The translations under genes were made by a program, and so were the position numbers. Shown here piece after piece: positions 19,639-29,102 of a stretch of DNA of 64,000 nucleotides. Source of the stretch: Solimonas flava DSM 18980 (GTDB taxonomy: Bacteria > Pseudomonadota > Gammaproteobacteria > Nevskiales > Nevskiaceae). Every line of letters begins with the position of its first letter. Position 1 is the stretch's first letter. The stretch spans positions 104,656 through 168,655 of the forward strand of contig NZ_KE384553.1 in the NCBI RefSeq assembly GCF_000426685.1, read 5' to 3'. The notes under the pieces are model-generated. The model was given only the letters and a program-made list of their open reading frames with translations. It did no database searches and was not told the DNA's origin.

Positions 19639-21099
19639 ATGGATCTGCTCGTCATCGTCCTGTACATGGCCGGCATGATCGGCATCGGCTGGTACGCCAA
19701 GCTGCGCGCGCAAACGCAATCCGAGTTCCTGGTCGCCGGTCGCCGGCTCGGTCCGTTCTTCTACGCCGGCACGCTGGCCGCGCTGGTGATGGGCGGCGGC
19801 GCGACGCTCGGCGGCATCGGCCTCGGCTACCAGCACGGACTGTCCGGTGTGTGGCTGGTGTTCTCGATGTCGGCCGGCGTCGGCGCCATCAGCCTGATCC
19901 TGGCGCCACTGATCAACCGGCTGCGCGTCTACACCGTCAGCCAGATGCTGGAGTTGCGCTACGGCGAGATGGGAACCCGCGTGTCCGGCATCGTCATGCT
20001 GGCATACACGTTGATGATCTCGGTGACATCGACGATCGCCTACGGCGTGATCTTCTCGGTGCTGTTCGACATCGGCAAGGTGCCGGCGATCCTGCTCGGC
20101 AGCAGCGTGGTGATCACCTACGCCGTGCTTGGCGGCATGTGGTCGATCACGCTGACCGACATGGTCCAGTTCATCCTCAAGACCATCAGCATCTTCCTGA
20201 TCCTGCTGCCGGCGGCGCTGATCAAGGCCGGCGGGTTCGAAGGTCTGCACGCCAAGCTGCCGGCCGAAGCATTCGAGTGGACGGCGATCGGGCCGGGCAG
20301 CATCTTCACTTACGTGATCCTCTACGTGCCGACCATGGTGATCGGCCAGGATCTGTGGCAGCGCGTATTCACCGCGCGCAGCGATTCGGTCGCGCGCTGG
20401 GCCGGTCTCGCCGCGGCCGGCTACGGCTTCGCCTACGGCATCGCCGGCGCGCTGATCGGCATGGCGGCGAAAGTGCTGCTGCCGGATCTCGTCGGCCGCG
20501 ACGCGGTCTACACCGAGGTCGTCCGCCACGTGCTGCCGGTCGGCGTCGCCGGCCTGGTCGTGGCCGGCGCGCTGTCGGCGATCATGTCGACGTCGAGCGG
20601 CTGCCTGATCGCGACGGCGACGGTGGCCGCCGAGGACATCCGTGGCCGCCGCCGCGGCGCCGGCGCACACGACGAGATCGCCAGCACCCGGCGCTACATC
20701 CTGTTCTTCGGCATCGTCATGGCGACGATCGCCTGCCTGCTGCAGGACGTCATCGCCGGTCTGACGATCGCGTCGGACATCCTCGTCGGCGGCCTGATGG
20801 TCGCGGTGCTTGGTGGCATGATCTGGCGGCGCGCGACGGCACGCGGCGCGATCGCCAGCATCTTCGCCGGCATCGTCGGCACGATCGGCACGATGATCGT
20901 GCTGCGCGACATCTACGCGAACCTGCCGATCTACGTCGGCCTCGGCGCCAGCCTCGCGTTCTTCGTCGTCTTCAGCCTGCTCGACGTGCCGACGCCGGCC
21001 GCCGTGCTGGCGCGCTGGGATGAACGAGTGCGGGCGAAAGCGCCGGCGTCCGCCGGCGCGTCGAGCGAGTCCGTAACAGCCGGTGGTGCGCATTCATGA
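19639..21099 (+). CDS. Sodium:solute symporter (SSS) family transporter
   Basis: 486 residues, inner-membrane Na+-coupled importer with about 13 hydrophobic segments. SSS features are the opening MDLLVIVLYMAGMIGIGWYAKLR arrangement (first helix then a basic loop), SEFLVAGRRLG, GGMWSITLTDMVQ in the middle, and ALSAIMSTSSGCLI in the region that carries the second sodium site. ATG 19639 has GGAG upstream; the in-frame start at 19486 would add a non-membrane leader. The substrate is unknown (organic acid, amino acid or urea-like are typical). It overlaps the next gene by 4 bp (ATGA). Confidence 0.9.
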   Translation: MDLLVIVLYMAGMIGIGWYAKLRAQTQSEFLVAGRRLGPFFYAGTLAALVMGGGATLGGIGLGYQHGLSGVWLVFSMSAGVGAISLILAPLINRLRVYTVSQMLELRYGEMGTRVSGIVMLAYTLMISVTSTIAYGVIFSVLFDIGKVPAILLGSSVVITYAVLGGMWSITLTDMVQFILKTISIFLILLPAALIKAGGFEGLHAKLPAEAFEWTAIGPGSIFTYVILYVPTMVIGQDLWQRVFTARSDSVARWAGLAAAGYGFAYGIAGALIGMAAKVLLPDLVGRDAVYTEVVRHVLPVGVAGLVVAGALSAIMSTSSGCLIATATVAAEDIRGRRRGAGAHDEIASTRRYILFFGIVMATIACLLQDVIAGLTIASDILVGGLMVAVLGGMIWRRATARGAIASIFAGIVGTIGTMIVLRDIYANLPIYVGLGASLAFFVVFSLLDVPTPAAVLARWDERVRAKAPASAGASSESVTAGGAHS

Positions 21100-21653
21100 T
21101 CCGTCCGCTCATCGCGATCGTCCTGCTCGGGGCGGTGCTGCCAGCGGCGGCCGCGTCGCCGCCGCGCATCGACGCGTGCGCGCTGCTCGACGCCGCGCAG
21201 ATCGAAAAGGCACTGGGTCAGGCCGTCGACGCCGGTGCGCGCCACGATGCCGGCATCGAGAGCAACGGCGCGTGGTCGTCGTCCTGCGTGTGGAAGTTCG
21301 CCGGATCGGCGCCCGGCCAGCGCGGCGGCTTCGTGATCCTCAATGCGATGCAGTGGCCGCCCGGCGCCGGCCGCGCGCACGAGTTTCTCGATGCGTTCCG
21401 CGACGCCGCGGCGCAGGGCGTCCTGCCGCGCGCGCCAGTCGCCCGCCGCATCGGCGACGAGGCCTTGTGGTGGGGCGATGGCCTCGCCGTACGCCAGGGC
21501 GACATCAGCTTCGGCCTGTCGGTCCATGCGCCGCACACCCCATCGAACAACACGCCGGGCGCTGCCGAAGAGCGGCTCGCGCCCCTGGTCCTGAACAGGC
21601 TCGATCGTCGCCAGGCGCGACGCACCGATCCGCCGAATTCCGCGAGGTCCTGA
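21096..21653 (+). CDS. Hypothetical periplasmic protein (DUF3558-like pattern)
   Basis: 185 residues with a signal peptide (MIRPLIAIVLLGAVLPAAAA). The mature part begins with a CALLDAAQIEKALG segment and has a second Cys in SSCVWKF, an arrangement reminiscent of DUF3558-type secreted proteins in which the two Cys pair. No catalytic motif is visible. The start overlaps the symporter stop (ATGA) and the next gene begins 4 bp after it, so it belongs to the operon. A substrate-binding or accessory role is speculation. Confidence 0.6.
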   Translation: MIRPLIAIVLLGAVLPAAAASPPRIDACALLDAAQIEKALGQAVDAGARHDAGIESNGAWSSSCVWKFAGSAPGQRGGFVILNAMQWPPGAGRAHEFLDAFRDAAAQGVLPRAPVARRIGDEALWWGDGLAVRQGDISFGLSVHAPHTPSNNTPGAAEERLAPLVLNRLDRRQARRTDPPNSARS

Positions 21654-21657
21654 ACAA

Positions 21658-23418
21658 ATGCTGCAGAGACTGCTGCGTGGTACTCCGAAAGCGCGGAGAA
21701 CGAAATGGCTGCTGGCCGGAGGCGGCGCACTGCTCGCCGCCGTGCTCGCGATCGTCATCGTCGGCATCATGCGCGGCACGGCCGAGCCGCCGTCCAAGGG
21801 CACGCCGAAGAGCATGCGCCTGCTGACGCAGGACCAGTATCTGAACACGGTCGCCTACGTGTTCGGTCCGAACGTGCAGCCGACGACGCGTTTCGCCGCG
21901 CTGCCGCGCATCGACGGTCTGCTGGCGAGCGGAGCGTCACTGGCCGGTCTCACCGATGCGCAGCTGGAGACCTACCAGAAGACTGCGACCAAGGTCGCGG
22001 CGCAGGTCGTCAACGAAGACAGCCGCAGGTATCTGGTGCCGTGCGAGCCGGCCGCCGCCGACGCCGCCGATGCCGCGTGCGCCAAGGAGTTTCTCGCGCA
22101 AGTGGCGCCGCTGCTCTACCGCCGCGCGCTGCCGGAAGAGCAGATCGACAAGTTCGTCGCCGAGGCCGGCAAGGCCGCCGATTCGCTGCACGATTTCTAT
22201 CAGGGACTCGGCATCGTCATCGAAGGCATGCTGATCAGCCCGAACGTGCTGCTGGTCGCCGAAGTCGCCGAGCCCGATCCCGACCATCCGGGCGAGATGC
22301 GCCTCGACAGCTGGTCACTGGCGACGCGTCTGAGCCTGTTCCTGTGGAACGCCGCGCCGGATGCGGAACTGCTGGCGGCCGCGCAGAGCGGAGCCTTGCA
22401 GACCAAGAAGGGTCTGGCCGGGCAGGTCGACCGCATGCTGGCGAGCCCGCGGCTGGAAACCGGCGTGCGCGCGCTGTTCGACGACATGTTCGCGTTCGAG
22501 GATTTCACTCGCCTCACCAAGGACAACACCATCTATCCGGCTTTCACCGGCGAGACAGCGGTCGATGCGCGCGAGCAGACGCTGCGCACGGTCGTCGACC
22601 ATCTGCTGGTGCAGCGCGCCGACTATCGCGACCTGTTCACGACGCGCAAGACCTTCATGTCGCCGTCGCTCGCGCCGATCTACAAGGTCGCCGCGCAGGG
22701 GCCGGGCTGGACGCCGTACGAGTTCCCGCCGGACGATCCGCATTCCGGCCTGCTCACGCAGGTCAGCTTCGAGGCGCTGCACTCGCATCCGGGCCGCAGC
22801 TCGCCGACCTTGCGCGGCAAGGCGCTGCGCGAAGTGATGCTGTGCCAGACCGTGCCGCGGCCGCCGGCGAACGTCGATTTCTCCAAGGTGCAGAACCCCG
22901 ACGGCAGCGTGAAGACGGCGCGCGAGCGCATCGCCTTCCATCTGCAGAACCCGTCGTGCGCCGGCTGCCACCGCATCATGGATCCGATGGGTCTGTCGAT
23001 GGAGGCCTTCGACGGCGCCGGCACGTTCCGCCACGAGGAAAACGGCGTCGCGATCGACACCAGCGGCAATCTCGACGGCGTGGAGTTCACCGATATCGTC
23101 GGTCTCGGCAAGGCGCTGCGCGACAACCCGCAGGTGCCGTGGTGCGCGGTGCGGCGCACCTTCGCGTACGGCACCGGCACGGCCGCCGACAGCAACGATC
23201 GCCGCGTCCTTGAATACCTGTCGGCAGAGTTCGCCGACCAGGGCTACGTGTTCCCGGACCTGCTGCGCGACATCGCCCTGAGCCGCGCCTTCCGCAAGGT
23301 CTACGAGCCGCACGTGCGCAAGACCTACCCGCTGCCGGACCTGAAGTCCGCCGAGCGGCCGCAGCAGACCGCATCTGCCGAGCTGCCGCTGTCCGGCAGC
23401 GCTGCCGCCCATCCGTGA
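21658..23418 (+). CDS. DUF1592/DUF1588-type c-type cytochrome-like protein
   Basis: 586 residues with one N-terminal transmembrane or signal anchor (about 18-38). The sequence follows the PSD/DUF1592-DUF1588-DUF1585 series: RLLTQDQYLNTVAYVFG, LATRLSLFLWNAAPD, SPSLAPIY, TLRGKALREVMLC, then a single heme-binding CAGCH at 434-438 followed by MDPMGLSMEAFDG. These proteins are best known from planctomycetes and myxobacteria, where they pair with DUF1552 proteins, as here. Their biochemical role is not established; an extracytoplasmic redox function is inferred from the heme site. The next gene follows after 25 bp. Confidence 0.88.
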   Translation: MLQRLLRGTPKARRTKWLLAGGGALLAAVLAIVIVGIMRGTAEPPSKGTPKSMRLLTQDQYLNTVAYVFGPNVQPTTRFAALPRIDGLLASGASLAGLTDAQLETYQKTATKVAAQVVNEDSRRYLVPCEPAAADAADAACAKEFLAQVAPLLYRRALPEEQIDKFVAEAGKAADSLHDFYQGLGIVIEGMLISPNVLLVAEVAEPDPDHPGEMRLDSWSLATRLSLFLWNAAPDAELLAAAQSGALQTKKGLAGQVDRMLASPRLETGVRALFDDMFAFEDFTRLTKDNTIYPAFTGETAVDAREQTLRTVVDHLLVQRADYRDLFTTRKTFMSPSLAPIYKVAAQGPGWTPYEFPPDDPHSGLLTQVSFEALHSHPGRSSPTLRGKALREVMLCQTVPRPPANVDFSKVQNPDGSVKTARERIAFHLQNPSCAGCHRIMDPMGLSMEAFDGAGTFRHEENGVAIDTSGNLDGVEFTDIVGLGKALRDNPQVPWCAVRRTFAYGTGTAADSNDRRVLEYLSAEFADQGYVFPDLLRDIALSRAFRKVYEPHVRKTYPLPDLKSAERPQQTASAELPLSGSAAAHP

Positions 23419-23443
23419 TTCCGAGACCGAGGAGGTTTCCTTC

Positions 23444-24790
23444 ATGAAAGTCAAAAACCTGAGCCGCCGCCATGTCCTGCGCGGCCTCCTCAATGGCGGC
23501 ATGGTCGCTGTGGCGCTGCCGGTGCTCGACTGCCTGCTCGACGACAGCGGCAAGGCCTGGGCCGCCACCGGCGAGTCGCTGCCGCTGCGCTTCGGCACCT
23601 GGTTCTGGGGCCTCGGCGCGACCAACCGCATCTTCGTGCCGCAGAAGATCGGCGCCGGCTACGAGGTGCCGTCGCAGCTGGGACCGGTCGCGCGCGTGCA
23701 ACAGCACGTCAACCTATTCACCAATCTCAACGTGTTCCGCGACGGCGAACCGAACCTCTGCCACTACTCGGGCTGGATCGTCGGCCGCACCGGCAAGGCG
23801 CCGAAGAGCACGGCCGAGCAGCCGGGCGAGACCCTGGACATCACGGTCGCCAACCAGATCGGCCGCACGACGCGCTTCCGCACCTTGACGGCGTCGGCGA
23901 CGGGCGATTTCCGCAACACGGTCAGCTACGAGAACGCCAACTCGCCGAACCCGCCGGAGATCTCGCCGCTGGAGTTCTATACGCGCCTGTTCGGCGCCGA
24001 CTTCCAGGACCCGAACGCGCCGGTGTTCACGCCGAACCCGCGCATCATGGTCCGCCGCAGCGTGCTGTCCGGCGTGCTCGACGAGATCAAGACGATGGAG
24101 AAGACGGTCGGCGCCTCGGACCGCCAGCGCCTCGACGAATACTTCACAGGCCTGCGCCATCTCGAGAAGCAGTTCGACCAGCAGCTGACCAAGCCCGAGC
24201 CGATCGCCGCCTGCCATGCGCCGCCGTCGGTGAGCATGGACCCGAAGATGGGCGTCGAGGTCGAGATGGTGCAGAAGCGCCACCGCATGCTGACCGACCT
24301 GATGGTGATGGCGGTCGCCTGCGACCAGACGCGCGTCTTCAACATGGCGTACTCGAACGCCCAGGCCAATACCGTCAAGGAAGGCTACGAGAAGCCGCAC
24401 CACACGACGACGCACGAGGAGCCGATCGACAGCCACATCGGCTATCAGCCGCAGTGCGCGTACTTCTCGTCGCGCGCGATCGAGGAGTGGGCGTACTTCG
24501 TCGAGGCCTTCACCAAGATCCGCGAGGGAGCCGGCACGCTGCTCGACAACATGCTGATCTACGCCAACACCGATCACGGTGAAGCGCGCATTCACTCGCT
24601 CGACGGTCTCGTCGCGTTTACCGCCGGCCGCGCCGGCGGACGCGTGAAGACCGGCCTGCACATCGATGCCGGCGCCACCGGCGTGACGCGCGTCGCCTAC
24701 ACGGCGATGCGCGCCATGGGCATCGATCTCCCGAACTGGGGCGCCAAGAGCAACATGACCTCTAACACGTTCAGCGAGATTCTGGCGTGA
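23444..24790 (+). CDS. DUF1552 family Tat-exported protein
   Basis: 448 residues. A twin-arginine signal (SRRHVLRGLLNGG) starts at residue 7, so the protein is exported folded, implying a cofactor or complex. The body shows DUF1552 motifs: FGTWFWGLGATNRIF, LFTNLNVF, HYSGWIVG and, near the end, YANTDHGEARIHSLDG, resembling the metal-binding end of sulfatase-like DUF1501 and DUF1552 proteins. It is the usual partner of DUF1592/1588 cytochromes. It begins with a clear GGAGG site and its stop overlaps the next gene's GTG start. Confidence 0.88.
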   Translation: MKVKNLSRRHVLRGLLNGGMVAVALPVLDCLLDDSGKAWAATGESLPLRFGTWFWGLGATNRIFVPQKIGAGYEVPSQLGPVARVQQHVNLFTNLNVFRDGEPNLCHYSGWIVGRTGKAPKSTAEQPGETLDITVANQIGRTTRFRTLTASATGDFRNTVSYENANSPNPPEISPLEFYTRLFGADFQDPNAPVFTPNPRIMVRRSVLSGVLDEIKTMEKTVGASDRQRLDEYFTGLRHLEKQFDQQLTKPEPIAACHAPPSVSMDPKMGVEVEMVQKRHRMLTDLMVMAVACDQTRVFNMAYSNAQANTVKEGYEKPHHTTTHEEPIDSHIGYQPQCAYFSSRAIEEWAYFVEAFTKIREGAGTLLDNMLIYANTDHGEARIHSLDGLVAFTAGRAGGRVKTGLHIDAGATGVTRVAYTAMRAMGIDLPNWGAKSNMTSNTFSEILA

Positions 24791-26148
24791 CCCATCATCC
24801 GATCTTCAAACGCCTGCTGCTGCTGTGCCTGGCGGCAGCGCCGCTGCTCGCGCAGGCCGACGCCAGGTCGCCGTGGCCGGATTCGGCGAAGGACAAGGAA
24901 CAGTACGAGCCGGTGAAGATGCCGCCGGGCTTTCAGATCGTCGTCACCGAACAGGAAGGCCCGGTGTTCGCCGATGCGCGCGGCCATACGCTGTACACCT
25001 GGCCGGTGCGACAGCTGCGCAACGGACCGGTCGGCGAACGCAAGGGCGCGCCGAGCTGCGACGCCACCAAGTACACGGAGAACGCCGGCCTGATGAGCCC
25101 GTATCCGGCGGGCTTCGAACTGCCGGAGCTGGCGACGCGACCGAGCTGCATCGACGTCTGGCCGATCGTCGTCGCCGACAAGGACGCCAAGCCGGTCGGC
25201 AAGTGGACCGTCGTGCAACGCAAGGACGGCATCAGCCAGTGGGCCTACGACGGTTATGCGCTCTACACCTCGGTGCTCGACGACCAACCCGGCGAGGTCA
25301 ACGGCGCGCATTCGCAGGCGTCCGGCGAAGTCGGCGTGCGCAAGCCGGCCGAAGCGCCGTCGATGGTGCCGCCGCAGTTCAAGGTCGACGCCAACCTCGT
25401 CGGTCGCATGCTGCTGACCAGCGACAACTATTCGGTCTACGCCAGCAAGCAGGACCAGCCGGATCGATCGAACTGCAAGGGTGCCTGCCTCGAAGCATGG
25501 AAGCCGATCGAAGCGCCGGCGTATGCGAAGCCGCGCGGCGAGTTCGGCATCATCGAGCGCTCGCCCGGCATCCGTCAGTGGACCTTCCGCAAGCAGCCGC
25601 TGTACACGCACGTCGGCGAACCGTTCAAGAAGATGTACGGCAGCGATGAGCCGGGCTGGTACAACGTCTACGCGCAGTACACGCCGAAGCCGCCGGCCGA
25701 TTTCACGGTGCAGGAGAGCCCGACCGGGCTGGTGCTCGCCGACAAGGCCAGCAAGACGGTCTACATCTACAACTGCGCCGACGATGCGCTCGACCAGCTC
25801 GCCTGCGACCACCCGGCGTCGCCGCAGGTCTATCGCTTCACGGTCTGCGGCGGCGGTGATCCGAAGCGCTGCCTCGAGCGCTTTCCGTACGTGCCGGTCT
25901 CCAAGGGTGTGAAGAGCGACAACCTGCTGTGGACCGCGATGTGGATCGACCCGATGACCGGCAAGGAGGCGAAGCCCAACGCGCCCGGCGCGCTGTACGT
26001 CTGGGCCTATCGCAAGCGGCCGGTGTACACGCATTACCGCGACCGCGGTCCCGGCGACATGACGGCCGACCAGTGGGGTGAGTTCTACGGCTATCGCAAC
26101 GGCTACAAGGCCTTCTGGCTGCGGTCCGACTTTGGACGAGGTGCATGA
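24787..26148 (+). CDS. Secreted protein with YTxxxD-type repeats (PF03640-like)
   Basis: 453 residues. GTG 24787 overlaps the DUF1552 stop (GTGA) and leads into a signal peptide. About six copies of the 'secreted repeat of unknown function' are visible around GHTLYTW, GYALYTS, NYSVYAS, KQPLYTH, KTVYIY and RPVYTH, several with nearby Cys-W pairs (CKGACLEAWKP). Related repeats occur in secreted or lipoproteins of unknown, possibly heme- or quinone-linked, function. Here the setting beside two cytochromes supports a redox-chain role, but that is inference. Confidence 0.75.
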   Translation: MTHHPIFKRLLLLCLAAAPLLAQADARSPWPDSAKDKEQYEPVKMPPGFQIVVTEQEGPVFADARGHTLYTWPVRQLRNGPVGERKGAPSCDATKYTENAGLMSPYPAGFELPELATRPSCIDVWPIVVADKDAKPVGKWTVVQRKDGISQWAYDGYALYTSVLDDQPGEVNGAHSQASGEVGVRKPAEAPSMVPPQFKVDANLVGRMLLTSDNYSVYASKQDQPDRSNCKGACLEAWKPIEAPAYAKPRGEFGIIERSPGIRQWTFRKQPLYTHVGEPFKKMYGSDEPGWYNVYAQYTPKPPADFTVQESPTGLVLADKASKTVYIYNCADDALDQLACDHPASPQVYRFTVCGGGDPKRCLERFPYVPVSKGVKSDNLLWTAMWIDPMTGKEAKPNAPGALYVWAYRKRPVYTHYRDRGPGDMTADQWGEFYGYRNGYKAFWLRSDFGRGA

Positions 26149-27305
26149 TGAACGACGTGAACGATCGGCATTCGCGATCTGCGCTGCAGCGTGCGGCGCT
26201 CGGCCTGACGGCACTCGCCTGGCTGCCGCTGGCGCTGAGCGGCAGCGTGACGGCGGCCGAGCCGACCGCGAAGCCGGCGGCCAAACCGGCAGCAAAACCG
26301 GCAGACCTCAAGGACTGGGCGCCACCCGGCGGACGCATCGGCTACGTGCTGTGGGACGAAGTGTCCTGGGGCCTGCGCGAGACGCCGACCAAGGAAGAGT
26401 GCCCGAACGGTTTCAACATCGGCCCGCGCGAGCAGTTCGCCGAGGAATTCCCGAAGGACGGCAAGAAGCGCACGCTGGTCGAGACGCAGCTCAAGCGCGA
26501 GGCGGCGATCTGGGACCCGGACACGACGCCGGACGAGTTCCCGTTCTACGAGGCGACCGGCAAGTACGCGATCGGCGTCAATCTCGACGGCAAGGACACG
26601 CCCGAGGACTTCGAGAGCGATGACGGCCGCAAGGGCATCGACAATCAGCTGTTCCGCGTCGTCGGCTGCATCCGCAATTACCGTAAGGAAGGCGAGCTCG
26701 GCATCATCACGACCAAATGGCGCGCGCAGAAGCCGTTCAACCGCGTCACCTTCGAGATCACCGGCGTCGACAGCCTGAAGAACGATCCGGACGTCACCGT
26801 TTCGTACTACCGCACGCTCGACACGCTGCTCGCCGGGCCGACCGGCAATTACCTGCCGGGTGGCTCGCAGCGCATCGACGAGCGCTGGGGCAAGCGATTC
26901 ATCATCAGCGCCAAGGGTCGCATCGTCGACGGCGTGCTCGAGACCGAGCCGTTCAAGGAAATCCTCGTGCCGGAAGACGGCATGGGCGATCCGGCGATCA
27001 ATATTTTCAAGAGCGCGCAGCTGCGCCTGAAACTGACGCCGGAATCGGCGGAAGGCGTGCTGGCCGGCTACATCGACGTCGAGCAGTGGTACTACGCGAT
27101 GAACACCTCGTGGGCGACGCACCACGCCGCGTACGGCCAGGCGTCGGCGGCGTCGATCTACAAGGCCCTGCGCCGCCTCGCCGACGGCTATCCCGACCCG
27201 AAGACCGGGCAGAACACGGCGATCTCCGGAGCACTGGATATGAGGCTCACGCAGGTCTACGTCATTCATCCGGAGTCGGAGCAGCCGGCCTCCGGCGCGC
27301 GCTGA
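26145..27305 (+). CDS. Hypothetical secreted protein of the DUF1592/DUF1552 operon
   Basis: 386 residues. ATGA overlap with the preceding gene; a second ATG directly follows at 26148. A signal sequence (hydrophobic run about 14-37) is followed by a low-complexity AKPAAKPAAKPAD linker and then a beta-rich body with three Cys. I recognise no family. The linker suggests the folded domain is held away from a membrane or partner. As the last tightly coupled gene of the operon, it presumably acts with the cytochrome and DUF1552 proteins. Confidence 0.6.
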   Translation: MMNDVNDRHSRSALQRAALGLTALAWLPLALSGSVTAAEPTAKPAAKPAAKPADLKDWAPPGGRIGYVLWDEVSWGLRETPTKEECPNGFNIGPREQFAEEFPKDGKKRTLVETQLKREAAIWDPDTTPDEFPFYEATGKYAIGVNLDGKDTPEDFESDDGRKGIDNQLFRVVGCIRNYRKEGELGIITTKWRAQKPFNRVTFEITGVDSLKNDPDVTVSYYRTLDTLLAGPTGNYLPGGSQRIDERWGKRFIISAKGRIVDGVLETEPFKEILVPEDGMGDPAINIFKSAQLRLKLTPESAEGVLAGYIDVEQWYYAMNTSWATHHAAYGQASAASIYKALRRLADGYPDPKTGQNTAISGALDMRLTQVYVIHPESEQPASGAR

Positions 27306-27494
27306 GCTCTCCTGTCGCGCGGGCGCCGCGCGGGCGCCTGCGCAGACCCGGTCGCTCAGGTCCCGCCGCCCGCGGGCCCGCCGGGCGCCTCCCTGTCCCG
27401 CCATCCCCCGGCGTGGCCTTCCATTTCGATCGAAAGCCTGACGATCCGGCCGGGCGGGGCCCGGCTCGGCGCCCGCTTTTCGAGAAGAGCACCT

Positions 27495-27767
27495 GTGAAC
27501 AAGCGTTCGCTTCACTACAACAAGCTGTCGCCGCGCGAGATGCAGGCGCTGTACCTGCTGATTTGCGGGCGCTCGACCAGAGAGATGGCGGAGAGACTCC
27601 AGATCTCGGTGCACACCGCCCACCACCATCGCCGCTGCGTGTACGAGAAGCTCAACGTGCGCAACACGGCCCAGCTCATGCGCGAGGCCTTCCTGGAGGG
27701 CTGGCTGGTGCGTCGAGAGGAGAGCGATGCGGCGCGCGGCGACCGGCGTCTGCGTCAATCGCCATAG
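27495..27767 (+). CDS. Small stand-alone LuxR-type HTH protein
   Basis: 90 residues from GTG 27495. Almost the entire protein is one GerE/LuxR helix-turn-helix: KLSPREMQALYLLICGRSTREMAERL, then SVHTAHHHRRCVYEKLNVRNTAQL. No receiver or ligand domain is present, so it is either constitutively active or modulated by a partner. It lies 189 bp after the operon above on the same strand and could regulate it. The start is uncertain because no strong ribosome site is seen. Confidence 0.65.
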   Translation: MNKRSLHYNKLSPREMQALYLLICGRSTREMAERLQISVHTAHHHRRCVYEKLNVRNTAQLMREAFLEGWLVRREESDAARGDRRLRQSP

Positions 27768-27917
27768 CCATTCGCGGCGTCCTCCATGAAGCTCGGGCGA
27801 GCATTGTCACGGGGCGCCGCCGACAGTGACCCGACTTAAAGTCTGCGGCTGCGCCGATGCGCAGAATAGGCGCGACGCTGGCGGCGATACGCCTGTTGTC
27901 CGCGGCCCCCTTGCGCC

Positions 27918-28595
27918 TCAGGTTCCCGCCGAGTCCGGCGTCAGTTCGATGTGCTCGGGCTCGCCGAGGAACTTCGGTTCGGTGCTGAGCAGGAAAATGT
28001 CGAGGATCGCCTTGACGCGGGCGAACACTTCGCGCGGCGGGTTGCGGCTGCCATAGCCGCCGTCGCTGGTCGCCGGGGCGATATAGGCGACCACCTTGAG
28101 ACCGAGCTTGCGGCCGATGAAGACGGCGCGGTACGAGTGATAGCGCTGCGTGACGACGGTGAACTGCTTGAGGCCGAACACCGCCTCGGCGCGCACGATC
28201 GAGTCCAGCGTGCGGAAGCCGGCGAAGTCCATCGTGATCGCGGTGTCCGGCACGCCGGCCTTGATCAGCTCGCGGCGCATCGCGCGCGGCTCGTTGTAGG
28301 TCTCGTCCGGGTTCGCGCCGCTGACGATCAGATGCTTGAGCTTGCCGTTGCGGTACAGCTCCGCGGCCGCCTCGATGCGGCCACGGAATTCCGGACTCGG
28401 CTTGCCGTTTTCCAGGTACTTGCTGGTGCCGAGCACGACGCCGACGTCGTTCGCCGGCAGCAGCGCCCAGTCGCGGTAGATGTACGCGTCGGTGCTGTTG
28501 ATGACCCAGCGGTTGCCGAGCAGCACGATCAGCGCGAACGCGAGAAAGCCGGTGATCAGCCAGCGTTGCAGGAAGCGGCGAGTCCAGGGTTTCAA
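27918..28595 (-). CDS. DUF218/SanA-like membrane protein
   Basis: 225 residues. One N-terminal transmembrane helix (about 10-30) precedes a DUF218 domain seen in GVVLGTSKYLENGKPSPEF, HLIVSGANPDETYNEPRAM and VTQRYHSYRAVFIGRKLG. This is the pattern of SanA, the vancomycin high-temperature exclusion protein, thought to influence envelope integrity. The start is taken as TTG 28595, which overlaps the MAPEG stop (TTGA), implying coupling. A much longer frame through the MAPEG gene is not real. Confidence 0.82.
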   Translation of the reverse strand: MKPWTRRFLQRWLITGFLAFALIVLLGNRWVINSTDAYIYRDWALLPANDVGVVLGTSKYLENGKPSPEFRGRIEAAAELYRNGKLKHLIVSGANPDETYNEPRAMRRELIKAGVPDTAITMDFAGFRTLDSIVRAEAVFGLKQFTVVTQRYHSYRAVFIGRKLGLKVVAYIAPATSDGGYGSRNPPREVFARVKAILDIFLLSTEPKFLGEPEHIELTPDSAGT

Positions 28596-28993
28596 GTCGC
28601 AAGACCCCACAGCAGATACGCGAACAGCGCGATCTGGATGACGTAGAAAGTGGCACGCACCATCACCAGCGCGACCGAGGTGCCGATCAGATGGACGACG
28701 CTCTGCGCGACGCGTGCGCCGAGCACCCAGCAGCCCAGCGCGTCGACGCCGGCGGTCTTGCCGAGCAGCTGCGCCGCCAGCACGATCACCGCGAACACCG
28801 GCAGGTTCTCGAGCACGTTCAGATGGGCGTGACCGGCGCGTTCGATGAAGGACGGTACCGCGATCGACCGGCCGCGACCCCAGCTGTTGATGCTCTTGCC
28901 GCGCAGCACCTCGAGCACGCGCCACGTCAGCACGATGGCGACCAGCACCAGCGTCCACGCGGTATAGCCTAGCAGCGCCGTCATTCCCGTCAT
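28592..28993 (-). CDS. MAPEG family membrane protein
   Basis: 133 residues with four hydrophobic helices, the size and layout of bacterial MAPEG proteins (membrane-associated eicosanoid/glutathione metabolism). FIERAGHAHLNVLENLPVFA matches the conserved second-helix motif (E-R-x-x-x-A-x-x-N-x-x-E). Function of bacterial members is mostly undefined; glutathione-dependent detoxification is a family-based guess. ATG 28993 has GAGGGG upstream; 28984 is an alternative. Confidence 0.85.
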   Translation of the reverse strand: MTGMTALLGYTAWTLVLVAIVLTWRVLEVLRGKSINSWGRGRSIAVPSFIERAGHAHLNVLENLPVFAVIVLAAQLLGKTAGVDALGCWVLGARVAQSVVHLIGTSVALVMVRATFYVIQIALFAYLLWGLAT

Positions 28994-29102
28994 GTTTCGT
29001 TTTCCCCTCGTTATGAATCGTTTGGTATCGGCACGCCGCTGCCGGTCCGGCCGGCGGCGTCCGCCGGCATTGTAGCGGCTGCGCCGGCGGGATCGCGCCG
29101 GC

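Noticed and set aside
21658-24790. DUF1592/DUF1552 genes as a recent planctomycete acquisition
   Set aside because: Codon and base composition look the same as the surrounding genes by eye, and such pairs are known in other phyla. No flanking mobile element is visible.
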